Numbered from the stretch's first letter, positions 1-5,160 are shown. The stretch is 5,160 nt of DNA from an uncultured Eubacteriales bacterium (GCA_900546075.1 URBH01000090.1:1-5160); one strand, 5' to 3'. The notes: generated by a model from the sequence alone, not told the origin. A program made the numbers and translations.

Positions 1-1
1 C

Positions 2-745
2 CGGACGTACAACAATTCCTGGGAGCTGATGCGCACCCTGGGAATTTCCTGCAAGGAGATCAATATCAAAGACGCGGTGAACCTCCACTTTTCCGACATC
101 GGCCACGACCCCAATATCCACAACGGCACCTACGAAAACTCTCAGGCCAGAGAACGGACGCAGATTCTCATGGACTATGCCAGTGTCGTCGGCGGCATTG
201 TGGTGGGAACGGGGGATTTGAGCGAGCTGGCTCTCGGCTGGTGTACCTACAACGGCGACCACATGAGCATGTACGGCGTGAACGCTTCCATTCCCAAGAC
301 CCTGATCCGCTGGATGATCGACGCGATTTCGGAAATGCCCGCCTTCGCCCCCTCCCGGGCGGTGCTTCAGGACATTCTGGACACCCCCATCAGCCCGGAG
401 CTGCTGCCCCCGGACGCAGAGGGGAAGATCGCCCAGCACACCGAGGATCTGGTCGGCCCCTACGCGCTGCATGACTTTTTCCTGTATTATGTCCTCCGTT
501 TCGGCTTCCGTCCCACGAAAATCTACACCCTGGCCTGTCGGGCGTTTGCGGGGGATTTTGAGCCGAAAGTCATCAAGAAATGGCTGAAAACCTTCTATCG
601 CCGGTTCTTCACCCAGCAGTTCAAGCGCAGCTGCCTGCCCGACGGCGTGAAGGTCGGCTCCGTCACCCTCAGCCCCAGAGGGGACTGGCGGATGCCCAGC
701 GACGCCGGCGCAAGACTTTGGCTGGACGAAGTTGAAAGTCTATAA
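2..745 (+). CDS. nadE: Glutamine-dependent NAD(+) synthetase, C-terminal part (5' end outside window)
   Basis: This is the ATP-dependent synthetase domain that amidates deamido-NAD to NAD, the last step of NAD biosynthesis in the cytoplasm. The reading frame is open from base 2, so the gene begins before the window; the ATG at 29 is internal, because the preceding residues RTYNNSWEL fit the family. About 247 residues are visible. Counting from base 2, they contain the motif YENSQARERTQ (about 44-54), the motif GTGDLSELALGW (about 69-80) followed by CTYNGDHMSMYGVN, and the tail FKRSCLPDG...SPRGDWRMPSD. That long C-terminal extension is typical of the roughly 640-residue glutamine-using form, which carries a nitrilase-like glutaminase domain at its N-terminus; that domain is not in view. 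The gene ends with TAA at 743-745, ten bases before a terminator-like hairpin, and is convergent with the next gene. Family assignment is confident; the glutaminase half is inferred from the type of C-terminus. Confidence 0.95.
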   Translation, partial: RTYNNSWELMRTLGISCKEINIKDAVNLHFSDIGHDPNIHNGTYENSQARERTQILMDYASVVGGIVVGTGDLSELALGWCTYNGDHMSMYGVNASIPKTLIRWMIDAISEMPAFAPSRAVLQDILDTPISPELLPPDAEGKIAQHTEDLVGPYALHDFFLYYVLRFGFRPTKIYTLACRAFAGDFEPKVIKKWLKTFYRRFFTQQFKRSCLPDGVKVGSVTLSPRGDWRMPSDAGARLWLDEVESL

Positions 746-754
746 TATATGTAA

Positions 755-780
755 GCCCCCGGTTCGACAGAACCGGGGGC
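755..780. terminator. Probable bidirectional terminator between convergent genes
   Basis: A perfect 10-bp inverted repeat (GCCCCCGGTT at 755-764, AACCGGGGGC at 771-780) with a six-base loop lies between the stop of nadE at 745 and the stop of the convergent repeat-protein gene at 797. Its position and GC-rich stem fit an intrinsic terminator serving both strands. Neither side has a clean run of T: downstream is GCATTGTGTATTATAA on the plus strand and TTACATATATTAT on the minus strand, so efficiency is uncertain. Confidence 0.8.
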
Positions 781-796
781 GCATTGTGTATTATAA

Positions 797-2134
797 TCAG
801 AAATCAATGGCTTCGCCGTTCAGGGTCAGGGTATTCTCCGCACCCAGGGTGAGGACATAGACGGCCTCTGCTTCGCCCTTGGCGATCAGGTCGGCAAGAA
901 CGATGGTCGCCGTGTGGGTGCCGTCGGTGAAGGTGATCTTCTCAATGCCCTGGTTCTGCAGATAGCCCAGCGCCCGGAGAGTACCGGTGAGAATGGCACC
1001 GTCGGCACTGGCCGTCAGGGACAGAACGCCGTCCGCGGTTTCCACCTGATAGGGAAGATTCTTGCCTTCCAGATCGGTCACACGGTACAGGGGTTCTCTC
1101 GCGGCGGGTTCTTCCGCAGTGGATTTCTCAGGTTCAACAGGCGGCTCTACCGTGCCGGTGATGGTTTCCAGAACGGTTCCGTCGCCGGATACGCGCTCCA
1201 CCTTGCCGGTGGTGTACAGCCCGGAGGTGTCCGGTTCTATCTCACTGCCGTCAACCTGATTACCTGTGTCGGTGTTATATCCACCGCCGCCGATGGCCGC
1301 ACCGTAACCTCCTAATAGGCACGGATCTCCGCCTGTAGCCTCCACCCGGGAATCCTTGGAGATGGTAACATCGCTGCCGCTCCCTTTATAGCCACCGCCG
1401 ATGCCTGCGCCGCACAACCCGCCATTGGCAATAACCTTCCCGCCGGAGATGGTGATATCACTGCCGTTGCCTCTAGGTCCGCCGCCGATGCCTGCGCCGC
1501 ACCACCCGCCATTGGCGGTGACTTCTCCGCCGGTGATGGTGATATCACTGCCGCTCCCTAAAACGCCACCGCCGATGCCTGCGGCCTCACCTCCGCCGTT
1601 GGCGGTAATCTCCCCGCCAGTGATGGTGATATCGCTGCCGCTCCCTTCATAGCCGCCGCCGATGCCAGCACCGCCATGCCCGCCATTGGCGGTCAGCTTT
1701 CCTTCTCCGCTCTCGGAGCCGATGGTCAGCTTGCCCCCGTTGGACTTTTCCACGCCGGCGTGCTTATCGCCGCTGGAAACAGTGTTGGTGCCTTCCACGT
1801 TCGGATTGACATTGCCTTCACCCTCGGTTTTGATTGCGGCGCTGTCAGTCCTGATATTGGTGTCCTTGATGGTCACATTGGCGGTGGTGTCCTTTTCCGC
1901 CTTGATGGTGATGGTGTTGCTGGTCTGCTTCCCATTGCTGGTGATGGTGGGGTTGCTGTCCTCTGCGCTGCTTCCTCCCTGAGAGACGGTCTGGGTCGTG
2001 CCGCCCCCGGCATTTGCGGTGGCGGTGATCTCAATGCTGCCGTTTTCCAGATTCCATTCCGCGGCCAGAACCGCCGTGGGCAGAAATGCCGCGATCAGCA
2101 GCAGAGACGCAATTCGAACGATCAATTTACCCAT
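797..2134 (-). CDS. Secreted glycine-rich repeat protein, probable beta-solenoid, function unknown
   Basis: The 445-residue product starts with a clear signal peptide (MGKLIVR, a hydrophobic stretch to about residue 22, likely cleavage after AVLA at 24 or one residue later), so it is exported. Residues about 30-145 are a Thr/Ser/Asn/Gly-rich region with short beta-strand-like stretches (SIEITATA, NTITIKAE, ANVTIKD). Residues 146-261 are four 29-residue repeats of the type xxTANGGxxxAGIGGGxxGSGSDITITGG; a degraded fifth copy runs to about 291. An acidic proline-rich linker (about 328-348) leads to a C-terminal domain of about 95 residues (350-445) with a predicted beta/alpha pattern. There is no LPXTG motif, C-terminal membrane helix or S-layer motif, so how it is retained at the surface, if at all, is unknown. 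The start is supported by AGGAGGA at 2147-2141, six bases upstream. Similar repeats occur in clostridial surface proteins annotated as carbohydrate-binding or hypothetical; binding or adhesion is only inference. Confidence 0.9.
   Translation of the reverse strand: MGKLIVRIASLLLIAAFLPTAVLAAEWNLENGSIEITATANAGGGTTQTVSQGGSSAEDSNPTITSNGKQTSNTITIKAEKDTTANVTIKDTNIRTDSAAIKTEGEGNVNPNVEGTNTVSSGDKHAGVEKSNGGKLTIGSESGEGKLTANGGHGGAGIGGGYEGSGSDITITGGEITANGGGEAAGIGGGVLGSGSDITITGGEVTANGGWCGAGIGGGPRGNGSDITISGGKVIANGGLCGAGIGGGYKGSGSDVTISKDSRVEATGGDPCLLGGYGAAIGGGGYNTDTGNQVDGSEIEPDTSGLYTTGKVERVSGDGTVLETITGTVEPPVEPEKSTAEEPAAREPLYRVTDLEGKNLPYQVETADGVLSLTASADGAILTGTLRALGYLQNQGIEKITFTDGTHTATIVLADLIAKGEAEAVYVLTLGAENTLTLNGEAIDF
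1262..1699 (-). repeat. Tandem 87-bp coding repeats (29-residue units) in the secreted protein
   Basis: Four in-frame units of 87 bp occupy 1699-1613, 1612-1526, 1525-1439 and 1438-1352 on the minus strand, and a divergent fifth at about 1348-1262. Each encodes a strand-like segment (ITITGG or similar), the invariant ANGG, and AGIGGG. Unit junctions are very similar at the DNA level (for example the repeated GATGGTGATATC on the plus strand), consistent with expansion by slippage or recombination, so copy number may vary between strains. Confidence 0.9.
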
Positions 2135-2140
2135 ATGGTT

Positions 2141-2241
2141 TCCTCCTGACTGTGACGTTCCCGGCAGGAGTAGCCGCCCGCCGGGGCGTGGAACAAGGCT
2201 TCCGATGTGACGCTGGTTTGCGTACCATTCTGACGATTCTT
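2141..2241 (-). promoter_or_regulatory. Long, potentially structured 5' leader of the repeat-protein gene
   Basis: From the predicted transcription start near 2235 to the start codon at 2134 there are about 100 bases, unusually long for this window. Reading the minus strand, I see three possible helices in order: TGGT/ACCA around a six-base loop ACGCAA, near 2225-2212; GGAA/TTCC at 2203-2200 and 2193-2190, enclosed by an outer GCGT/ACGC pairing; and CCCGGC/GCCGGG at 2185-2180 and 2165-2160 with a 14-base loop. The ribosome binding site AGGAGGA (2147-2141) follows. The last stem lacks a downstream U-run, so it does not look like a terminator for dpaB. I do not recognise a known riboswitch class. 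The individual stems are short and could be chance. Confidence 0.35.
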
Positions 2242-2270
2242 ATTCTACCAGATATTCCCGCAAAATGCAA
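2242..2270 (-). promoter_or_regulatory. Predicted SigA-type promoter with extended -10 for the repeat-protein gene
   Basis: On the minus strand, TTGCAT (2270-2265) and TAGAAT (2247-2242) are separated by exactly 17 bases, and TGG directly before the -10 makes an extended -10 (TGnTAGAAT). It begins eight bases after the dpaB stop, so the repeat-protein gene can be transcribed independently of the spore genes. The -35 is weak (3 of 6 matches), which is usual when an extended -10 is present. Confidence 0.6.
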
Positions 2271-2277
2271 GAACAAT

Positions 2278-2838
2278 TTATAAAAGAATCGGCTGAATCT
2301 GCCGCCCTGCCAGCGCTTCCGTCATGGCCTGGGGAATCATCGCAAAGTCCGCGACCATGCTGGTGGGCTTCTTTACGGCATCGTCCTGCCCGAAGGGGAC
2401 AAAATAATAGTGCTTCCGGGCGAGCAGCCTGCCGATATTCTCCGCCGCACCCGCCAGCGCGTCATTGCTGGACACGGCGACGAGAACCGGGCGGCCGTTG
2501 CGCAGGTGGCTTTTCGCCGCCATGGTCACCGGGGTGTCGGCGATGGAATGGGCGAGCTTTGCCAGGGTGTTTCCGGTGCAGGGGGCGATGATGAGAATGT
2601 CGAACAGCTTCTTTGGCCCCACCGGCTCCACCTGGGCAAGGGTATGCAGCGGCGGCGTGCCGCAGATGGTTTCCGCCATGACGATATGCTCCCGCGCCGT
2701 CCCGAAGCGGCTGTCAACGCTGTAGGCGGCGTCGGAGAAAATGGGGGTCACGTGATGCTCCCGGCTGAGCTGCTCCATAACGGGGAACACAATAGAATAA
2801 GTACAAAACGAGCCGCACACGGCAAATCCGATTTCCAT
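2278..2838 (-). CDS. dpaB: Dipicolinate synthase subunit B (flavoprotein)
   Basis: This 186-residue protein is the flavoprotein-family subunit of dipicolinate synthase, which with DpaA makes dipicolinic acid in the mother cell from a lysine-pathway intermediate; the product is loaded into the forespore with calcium and gives heat resistance. Recognisable features: N-terminal GFAVCGSFCTY (about 4-14), EPVGPKKLFD (71-80), IAPCTGNTLAKLA (84-96), MAAKSHLRNGRPV (106-118), SSNDAL (123-128) and the highly typical FVPFGQDDAVKKPTSMVADF (about 146-165). Its length agrees with the roughly 190-200 residues of the Bacillus protein SpoVFB. I chose the ATG at 2838 because GGGAGGA lies seven bases upstream. 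An ATG at 2844, forming an ATGA overlap with the dpaA stop, touches the ribosome binding site and is less likely. It is the last gene of the dpaA-dpaB operon; asd/dapG genes found next to it in Bacillus are not downstream here. Confidence 0.95.
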   Translation of the reverse strand: MEIGFAVCGSFCTYSIVFPVMEQLSREHHVTPIFSDAAYSVDSRFGTAREHIVMAETICGTPPLHTLAQVEPVGPKKLFDILIIAPCTGNTLAKLAHSIADTPVTMAAKSHLRNGRPVLVAVSSNDALAGAAENIGRLLARKHYYFVPFGQDDAVKKPTSMVADFAMIPQAMTEALAGRQIQPILL

Positions 2839-2840
2839 AA

Positions 2841-3596
2841 TCATTCCTCCCTGCACAAGCGAACGTAGGTTTCCGCAATCAGGCGGCCGGAACTTTCCGG
2901 CATGTGGACGCCCGGCAGGCCCCGCGCCACGATGACGGAATCGTCTTCCATGCCGGTTTTGGACGCAAGGTCGATTTTCACGCAGTCGGGGTGGCACTGG
3001 GCGAGCTGTTCTTTGGCCAGCAGCCTTTCCGGCGCGGTGTTGAGAATCAGGCGGTACTTGCCCAAAGTCTCCGCCATCCGGGCGGTATCCACCGCGGCGC
3101 AGCCCAGCCCCCGGCACATGGCGCGGTCGGCGTCCTTCCGCGCCGCGACGGTCAGGTCAGCGCCAAGGGCATGGAGAATCTGCCCCAGGCATTTCCCGAT
3201 GCGTCCCCAGCCGATGACCAGCACGGGACACCGCCGCAGGGTCACGGGCAGGTAGGACAGGGCGATTTCCACGGCGCATTCGGCGGTTATGTAGGCGTTT
3301 TCCGCCTGATACTGGGCGTCCTTCAGAAAATCAATGCACCGGTAATTGTCCAGCGCCGGGTGGTCAAGATTCCCGCCGCAGACCGTCACGTCCGGCGGAA
3401 GCTGCGCCAGCAGATTTTCCGCGCTTCCCCCCATGCGAAGCGTCCCGTCCGGTGCGAAGCTGGGAACGTCCAGCAGCACCGCGCCCACATCAGCGCCGGG
3501 GCGCTCGGCCAGATCCACGTAGAAATTTCTCAGATATTCTCCGGCATAGCGGGCGGCCGCCGTGCCGCCGGCGCAGTAAAGCCGTTTGCCATCCAT
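2841..3596 (-). CDS. dpaA: Dipicolinate synthase subunit A (NAD(P)-binding), compact form
   Basis: The 251-residue protein is the Rossmann-fold subunit of dipicolinate synthase, partner of the flavoprotein encoded two bases downstream. The nucleotide-binding loop is IGWGRIGK (128-135), after the helix ENAYITAECAVEIAL (99-113). Further family landmarks are LNTAPE (185-190), KIDLASKTGM (207-216) and ARGLPGVHMPESSG (224-237), corresponding to the DLAS, PGLPG and P-K/E-T/S-G blocks of Bacillus SpoVFA. It is about 45 residues shorter than SpoVFA (near 297), with the difference in the N-terminal domain. The open frame extends far upstream (to 4301) but that part is antisense to another gene and not coding. 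Two ATGs, at 3602 and 3596, follow the ribosome binding site; I prefer 3596 because AAGGAG at 3610-3605 is eight bases away, against two for 3602. Expression is expected in the mother cell during late sporulation. Confidence 0.93.
   Translation of the reverse strand: MDGKRLYCAGGTAAARYAGEYLRNFYVDLAERPGADVGAVLLDVPSFAPDGTLRMGGSAENLLAQLPPDVTVCGGNLDHPALDNYRCIDFLKDAQYQAENAYITAECAVEIALSYLPVTLRRCPVLVIGWGRIGKCLGQILHALGADLTVAARKDADRAMCRGLGCAAVDTARMAETLGKYRLILNTAPERLLAKEQLAQCHPDCVKIDLASKTGMEDDSVIVARGLPGVHMPESSGRLIAETYVRLCREE
2845..2851 (-). promoter_or_regulatory. dpaB ribosome binding site inside the last dpaA codons
   Basis: GGGAGGA on the minus strand is encoded by the final Arg-Glu-Glu codons of dpaA, directly before its TGA at 2843-2841. 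The seven-base spacing to ATG at 2838 decides the dpaB start and suggests translational coupling of the two subunits. Confidence 0.75.
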
Positions 3597-3604
3597 CGGC
3601 ATCA

Positions 3605-3613
3605 CTCCTTCCT
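3605..3613 (-). promoter_or_regulatory. dpaA ribosome binding site
   Basis: AGGAAGGAG on the minus strand offers two overlapping pairings. AAGGAG suits ATG at 3596 (spacing eight), while the upstream AGGA suits ATG at 3602 (spacing seven). The longer match favours 3596; the two starts differ by only two residues. Confidence 0.6.
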
Positions 3614-3615
3614 GC

Positions 3616-3645
3616 CAGAATATGCTGTACGGTACGTGGTTGTGC
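3616..3645 (-). promoter_or_regulatory. SigK-like promoter candidate for dpaA-dpaB
   Basis: The minus strand reads GCACA at 3645-3641 and CATATTCTG at 3624-3616. This matches the published Bacillus SigK pattern AC, 17 bases, CATAnnnTA except for the last base. In B. subtilis the spoVF (dpaAB) operon is transcribed by SigK in the mother cell, so the expectation is reasonable. The predicted transcript would start near 3610, leaving a very short leader with the ribosome binding site at its 5' end, which is a reason for caution. Only a few bases are specified, so a chance match is possible. Confidence 0.4.
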
Positions 3646-3673
3646 TTGATTTTTCGGAGCTTTTCTGTATAAT
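3646..3673 (+). promoter_or_regulatory. Predicted SigA promoter for the DUF4364 gene
   Basis: TTGATT (3646-3651) and a perfect TATAAT (3668-3673) are separated by 16 bases. Transcription would begin near 3680, just before the ribosome binding site at 3683-3689, giving a short leader. The -35 nearly abuts the -35 region of the leftward SigK-like candidate. Confidence 0.7.
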
Positions 3674-3695
3674 GAAAGAAAAAGGGGTGAAGCGT

Positions 3696-4238
3696 ATGCA
3701 GAGACTTGGATTTATCCATGATATGATGGACGTGAAGGTGCTGATCCTGTTCGTAATGGCCAGGGTCAACTATCCCGTGAACATGCAGCAGATTTACGAG
3801 CTGTGCTATCAGGACGACTGCCTGAGCTATTTCGACGTCTGCACCGCAATTCCTGAAATGGTGAAGTCCGGACATCTGAAGCAGGTGGAGAACGATTGCT
3901 ATGAGATCACGGACAAGGGCAAGGCGGACGGCTCCCTGACGGAGGATTCCATCGCCTACACGGTCAAATGCCGTGCGGACAACGCCGTCAACCGGTTCAA
4001 CCGTCAGATTCGCCGTTCCAGCTTCGTGAAAACCCAGATCATCCCCCGGGATAATGGGGACTATTCCGTGGTCATGGCGCTGGATGACGAGATGGGCAAT
4101 CTCATGACCCTGGAGCTGCTGGCGCCGAACCAGCGTCAGGCGGTGCGCCTGGGGAAGCTCTTTGAAAAGAAAGCGGAAGCGGTCTACAATCTGACCATGG
4201 CGGAGCTGCTGGACGATGAGGACGAAGCGGACGATTAA
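3696..4238 (+). CDS. DUF4364 family protein, probable winged-helix regulator
   Basis: The 180-residue protein has the opening typical of the clostridial DUF4364 family (GFIHDMMDVKVLILFVMARV, about 4-23), a segment DCLSYFDVCTAIPEMVKSGH (about 45-64), and YEITDKGKADG (about 71-81). Together these read as a winged helix-turn-helix: helix, helix, recognition-like helix with LVxxGHL, then a beta wing ending in the phrase T-x-KG that is common in such regulators. The C-terminal half (about 90-170) is a mixed alpha/beta region ending in an acidic tail DDEDEADD. The DNA or ligand target is unknown; regulation is inferred from fold appearance only. The start at 3696 follows AGGGGTG by six bases. An in-frame ATG at 3672 overlaps the -10 and lacks a ribosome binding site, so it is rejected. 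It is divergent from dpaA and overlaps the next gene by 23 bases. Confidence 0.88.
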   Translation: MQRLGFIHDMMDVKVLILFVMARVNYPVNMQQIYELCYQDDCLSYFDVCTAIPEMVKSGHLKQVENDCYEITDKGKADGSLTEDSIAYTVKCRADNAVNRFNRQIRRSSFVKTQIIPRDNGDYSVVMALDDEMGNLMTLELLAPNQRQAVRLGKLFEKKAEAVYNLTMAELLDDEDEADD

Positions 4239-4617
4239 GATTGCTCTGTGCGCAGGGCTGATACTGGCGGCAGCCGCTTGTTTCCTACTGCTTCGCAGCA
4301 AAACGGTGTATGGAATTTCCGAGGGAACTTATCGCATGGTAACGGAGGACGGCAGCGAGAATGCCCCGGCTATCCACTTTGACATGTCCGGGGAAAAGAT
4401 ACGGTTTGCCTTCGGAATGGATCCGAGGATGTCGTTCGCGTATACCGGGACTGTGCAGCTGGACGGAAAGGTCAGGCTGCGGGCGGACAATGGGGGAGAG
4501 ACTTGGATTTTTGAAGTGCCGGATAATGACACAATCGTATTTGTCCGAAGCGGGTCTTCCGACTTCGTGGGCGAAGCTCTGCCGGACGGCGCGGTATTCC
4601 GCTACGTGTCTGAATAA
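4216..4617 (+). CDS. Small membrane-anchored or exported protein of unknown function
   Basis: I do not recognise a named family. The 133-residue product has a basic N-terminus (MRTKRTIK), then a hydrophobic stretch (about 9-26, IALCAGLILAAAACFLLL), then RSK. This is a signal anchor or an uncleaved signal; LAAAAC is only a weak lipobox, so a lipoprotein is possible but not well supported. The outside part (about 33-133) looks all-beta: GTYRMVTEDG, AIHFDMSGEKIRFAF, YTGTVQLDGKVRLRAD, TWIFEVPDNDTIVFVRSGSS, AVFRYVSE. This alternation of ligand-free strands resembles the small beta domains found at the ends of some clostridial BlaR1-like and other lipoproteins; that is a remote impression. It begins within the last 23 bases of the DUF4364 gene, in another frame, with GGAG ten bases upstream, so it is probably translated from the same mRNA. 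No terminator is visible after it. Confidence 0.82.
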   Translation: MRTKRTIKIALCAGLILAAAACFLLLRSKTVYGISEGTYRMVTEDGSENAPAIHFDMSGEKIRFAFGMDPRMSFAYTGTVQLDGKVRLRADNGGETWIFEVPDNDTIVFVRSGSSDFVGEALPDGAVFRYVSE

Positions 4618-4636
4618 ATGAAAACCCGGCCGCCCC

Positions 4637-4665
4637 TTGTCGGAATGAGGAAAATGTGGTATAGT
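4637..4665 (+). promoter_or_regulatory. Predicted SigA promoter with extended -10 for hpf
   Basis: TTGTCG (4637-4642) and TATAGT (4660-4665) are 17 bases apart, and TGG before the -10 makes an extended -10. Transcription should start near 4672. It lies 20 bases after the stop of the small membrane protein gene, so hpf can be expressed separately from the DUF4364 operon, though readthrough is also likely. Confidence 0.65.
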
Positions 4666-4672
4666 AACCTTA

Positions 4673-4688
4673 CACCGAAGAATCGGTG
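4673..4688 (+). promoter_or_regulatory. Inverted repeat at the predicted 5' end of the hpf mRNA
   Basis: CACCGA (4673-4678) and TCGGTG (4683-4688) form a perfect six-base-pair stem with a four-base loop AGAA. It begins almost at the predicted transcription start and ends six bases before the AAAGGAG ribosome binding site. It could be a 5' stabilising hairpin, a translational control element or a DNA operator; the sequence does not decide. It is too short and lacks a U-run for a terminator. Confidence 0.55.
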
Positions 4689-4709
4689 AAACGAAAGGAG
4701 CTGCCGCAT

Positions 4710-5160
4710 ATGAAATTCCAGTACAGTGAGAAAAAAGTAAGGCTTCCCGGTAATGTCCACGCTTATGCCGAGAAAAAGGTCATGAAGCTGGCGCGCTTTT
4801 TTGAGGAGGATGCGGAAGCACTCATCGTCTTTTCTGTAGAGAAGAACCAGAACAACGTGGAACTCACCGTCCACGGTGCGGGAACCTGGTTCCGGGCAAG
4901 TGAAAGCACTTCGGATATGTTCGCGTCCATTGACGCTGCCGTCAGCACCATTGAAGGCCAGATCCGCAAGAACAAGACCCGGCTCGCCCGCCGCCTGCGT
5001 CAGGATGCCTTCACCCGCACGGTGCAGGAGGAGACCAGCTTCGTGCCGGAGCCGGAGGAGGACGATCTCAGCCTGAAGAAGGTCAAGAGCTTCTACTTCA
5101 AGCCCATGACCCGGGAGGAAGCGGTCATGCAGATGAATCTGCTGGAGCACAATTTCTTCG
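4710..5160 (+). CDS. hpf: Ribosome hibernation promoting factor, long form (3' end outside window)
   Basis: The visible 150 residues match the long HPF of Firmicutes, which binds the small subunit decoding region and joins two 70S ribosomes into inactive 100S dimers in stationary phase. The N-terminal S30AE/YfiA-type domain (about 1-97) shows the basic helix HAYAEKKVMKLARFF (17-31), the strand VELTVHGAGTWFRASE (50-65), the helix DMFASIDAAVSTIEGQIRK (69-87) and the basic NKTRLARRLRQ (88-98). An acidic linker (107-119, EETSFVPEPEEDD) leads into the dimerisation domain, with VKSFYFKPMTREEAVMQMNLLEHNFF (125-150) at the window edge. About 25-30 residues should be missing. The start ATG at 4710 follows AAGGAG by nine bases. 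The N-terminus (MKFQYSEKKVRLPGN) differs from the usual MNIxIxGKNI-type opening but the rest is normal. Confidence 0.96.
   Translation, partial: MKFQYSEKKVRLPGNVHAYAEKKVMKLARFFEEDAEALIVFSVEKNQNNVELTVHGAGTWFRASESTSDMFASIDAAVSTIEGQIRKNKTRLARRLRQDAFTRTVQEETSFVPEPEEDDLSLKKVKSFYFKPMTREEAVMQMNLLEHNFF

Noticed and set aside
1262..1699. CRISPR array or non-coding tandem repeat
   Set aside because: The 87-bp units are contiguous without spacers, in frame, and encode a coherent repeat protein.
1401..1982. Proline-rich plus-strand open frames opposite the repeat protein
   Set aside because: Their proline-rich repeats are the reverse reading of the glycine-rich repeats, with no ribosome binding site or sensible protein features.
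2141..2241. Cobalamin or cyclic-di-GMP riboswitch
   Set aside because: Short stretches (GGAAGCC, ACGCAAACC) recall these classes, but the length and the order of conserved blocks do not fit.
2845..3117. N-terminal extension of dpaB starting at 3117
   Set aside because: It overlaps dpaA in another frame and is low-complexity Arg/Gly/Pro sequence; the family N-terminus begins at MEIGFAVCGS.
2904..3695. Long plus-strand open frame continuing into the DUF4364 gene
   Set aside because: It is antisense to dpaA, whose protein matches its family throughout; the extension is Arg/Gly/Ala-rich shadow sequence, and the DUF4364 start at 3696 has its own promoter and ribosome binding site.
3603..4301. 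N-terminal extension of dpaA on the minus strand
   Set aside because: It would be antisense to the DUF4364 gene, has no similarity to dipicolinate synthase, and would bypass the good ribosome binding site at 3613-3605.
4602..5150. Minus-strand open frame of 182 residues opposite hpf
   Set aside because: The opposite strand encodes a clear hibernation factor with its own promoter; the minus-strand product resembles no protein I know.

Overview
The window comes from a GC-rich, endospore-forming Firmicute, most likely a clostridial gut bacterium near the Oscillospiraceae/Ruminococcaceae. The evidence is a dipicolinate synthase gene pair (dpaA-dpaB, only useful for spores), a DUF4364 gene typical of Clostridia, a long-form ribosome hibernation factor, strong AGGAGG-type ribosome binding sites, and Gram-positive secretion signals without a Gram-negative envelope gene. 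The assignment rests on protein family recognition by eye, not on a search.

Layout, left to right. Positions 2-745 (+) are the C-terminal part of the large, glutamine-dependent NAD synthetase, cut by the window edge. A GC-rich hairpin at 755-780 separates it from a convergent gene and probably stops transcription from both sides. Positions 797-2134 (-) encode a secreted protein with four to five 29-residue glycine-rich repeats and a distinct C-terminal domain. It has its own extended -10 promoter and a roughly 100-nt leader able to form several hairpins. Positions 2278-2838 (-) and 2841-3596 (-) are dpaB and dpaA, a tightly coupled two-gene operon for making spore dipicolinic acid. A 93-100 bp divergent intergenic region follows, with a vegetative-type promoter rightward and a SigK-like promoter leftward. 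Positions 3696-4238 (+) encode a DUF4364 protein that looks like a winged-helix regulator, and 4216-4617 (+) encode a small membrane-anchored or exported protein overlapping its end. From 4710 to the window edge (+) is hpf, with its own promoter and a hairpin at the very start of its predicted mRNA.

Functionally this is mostly an ordinary chromosomal segment: NAD synthesis, spore maturation and stationary-phase ribosome dormancy. The less understood elements are the repeat protein with a regular row of cysteines and its structured leader, the DUF4364/small-protein pair, and the nearly abutting divergent promoters. I see no mobile elements, CRISPR arrays, tRNA or rRNA genes, and no clear evidence for a new multi-gene system.
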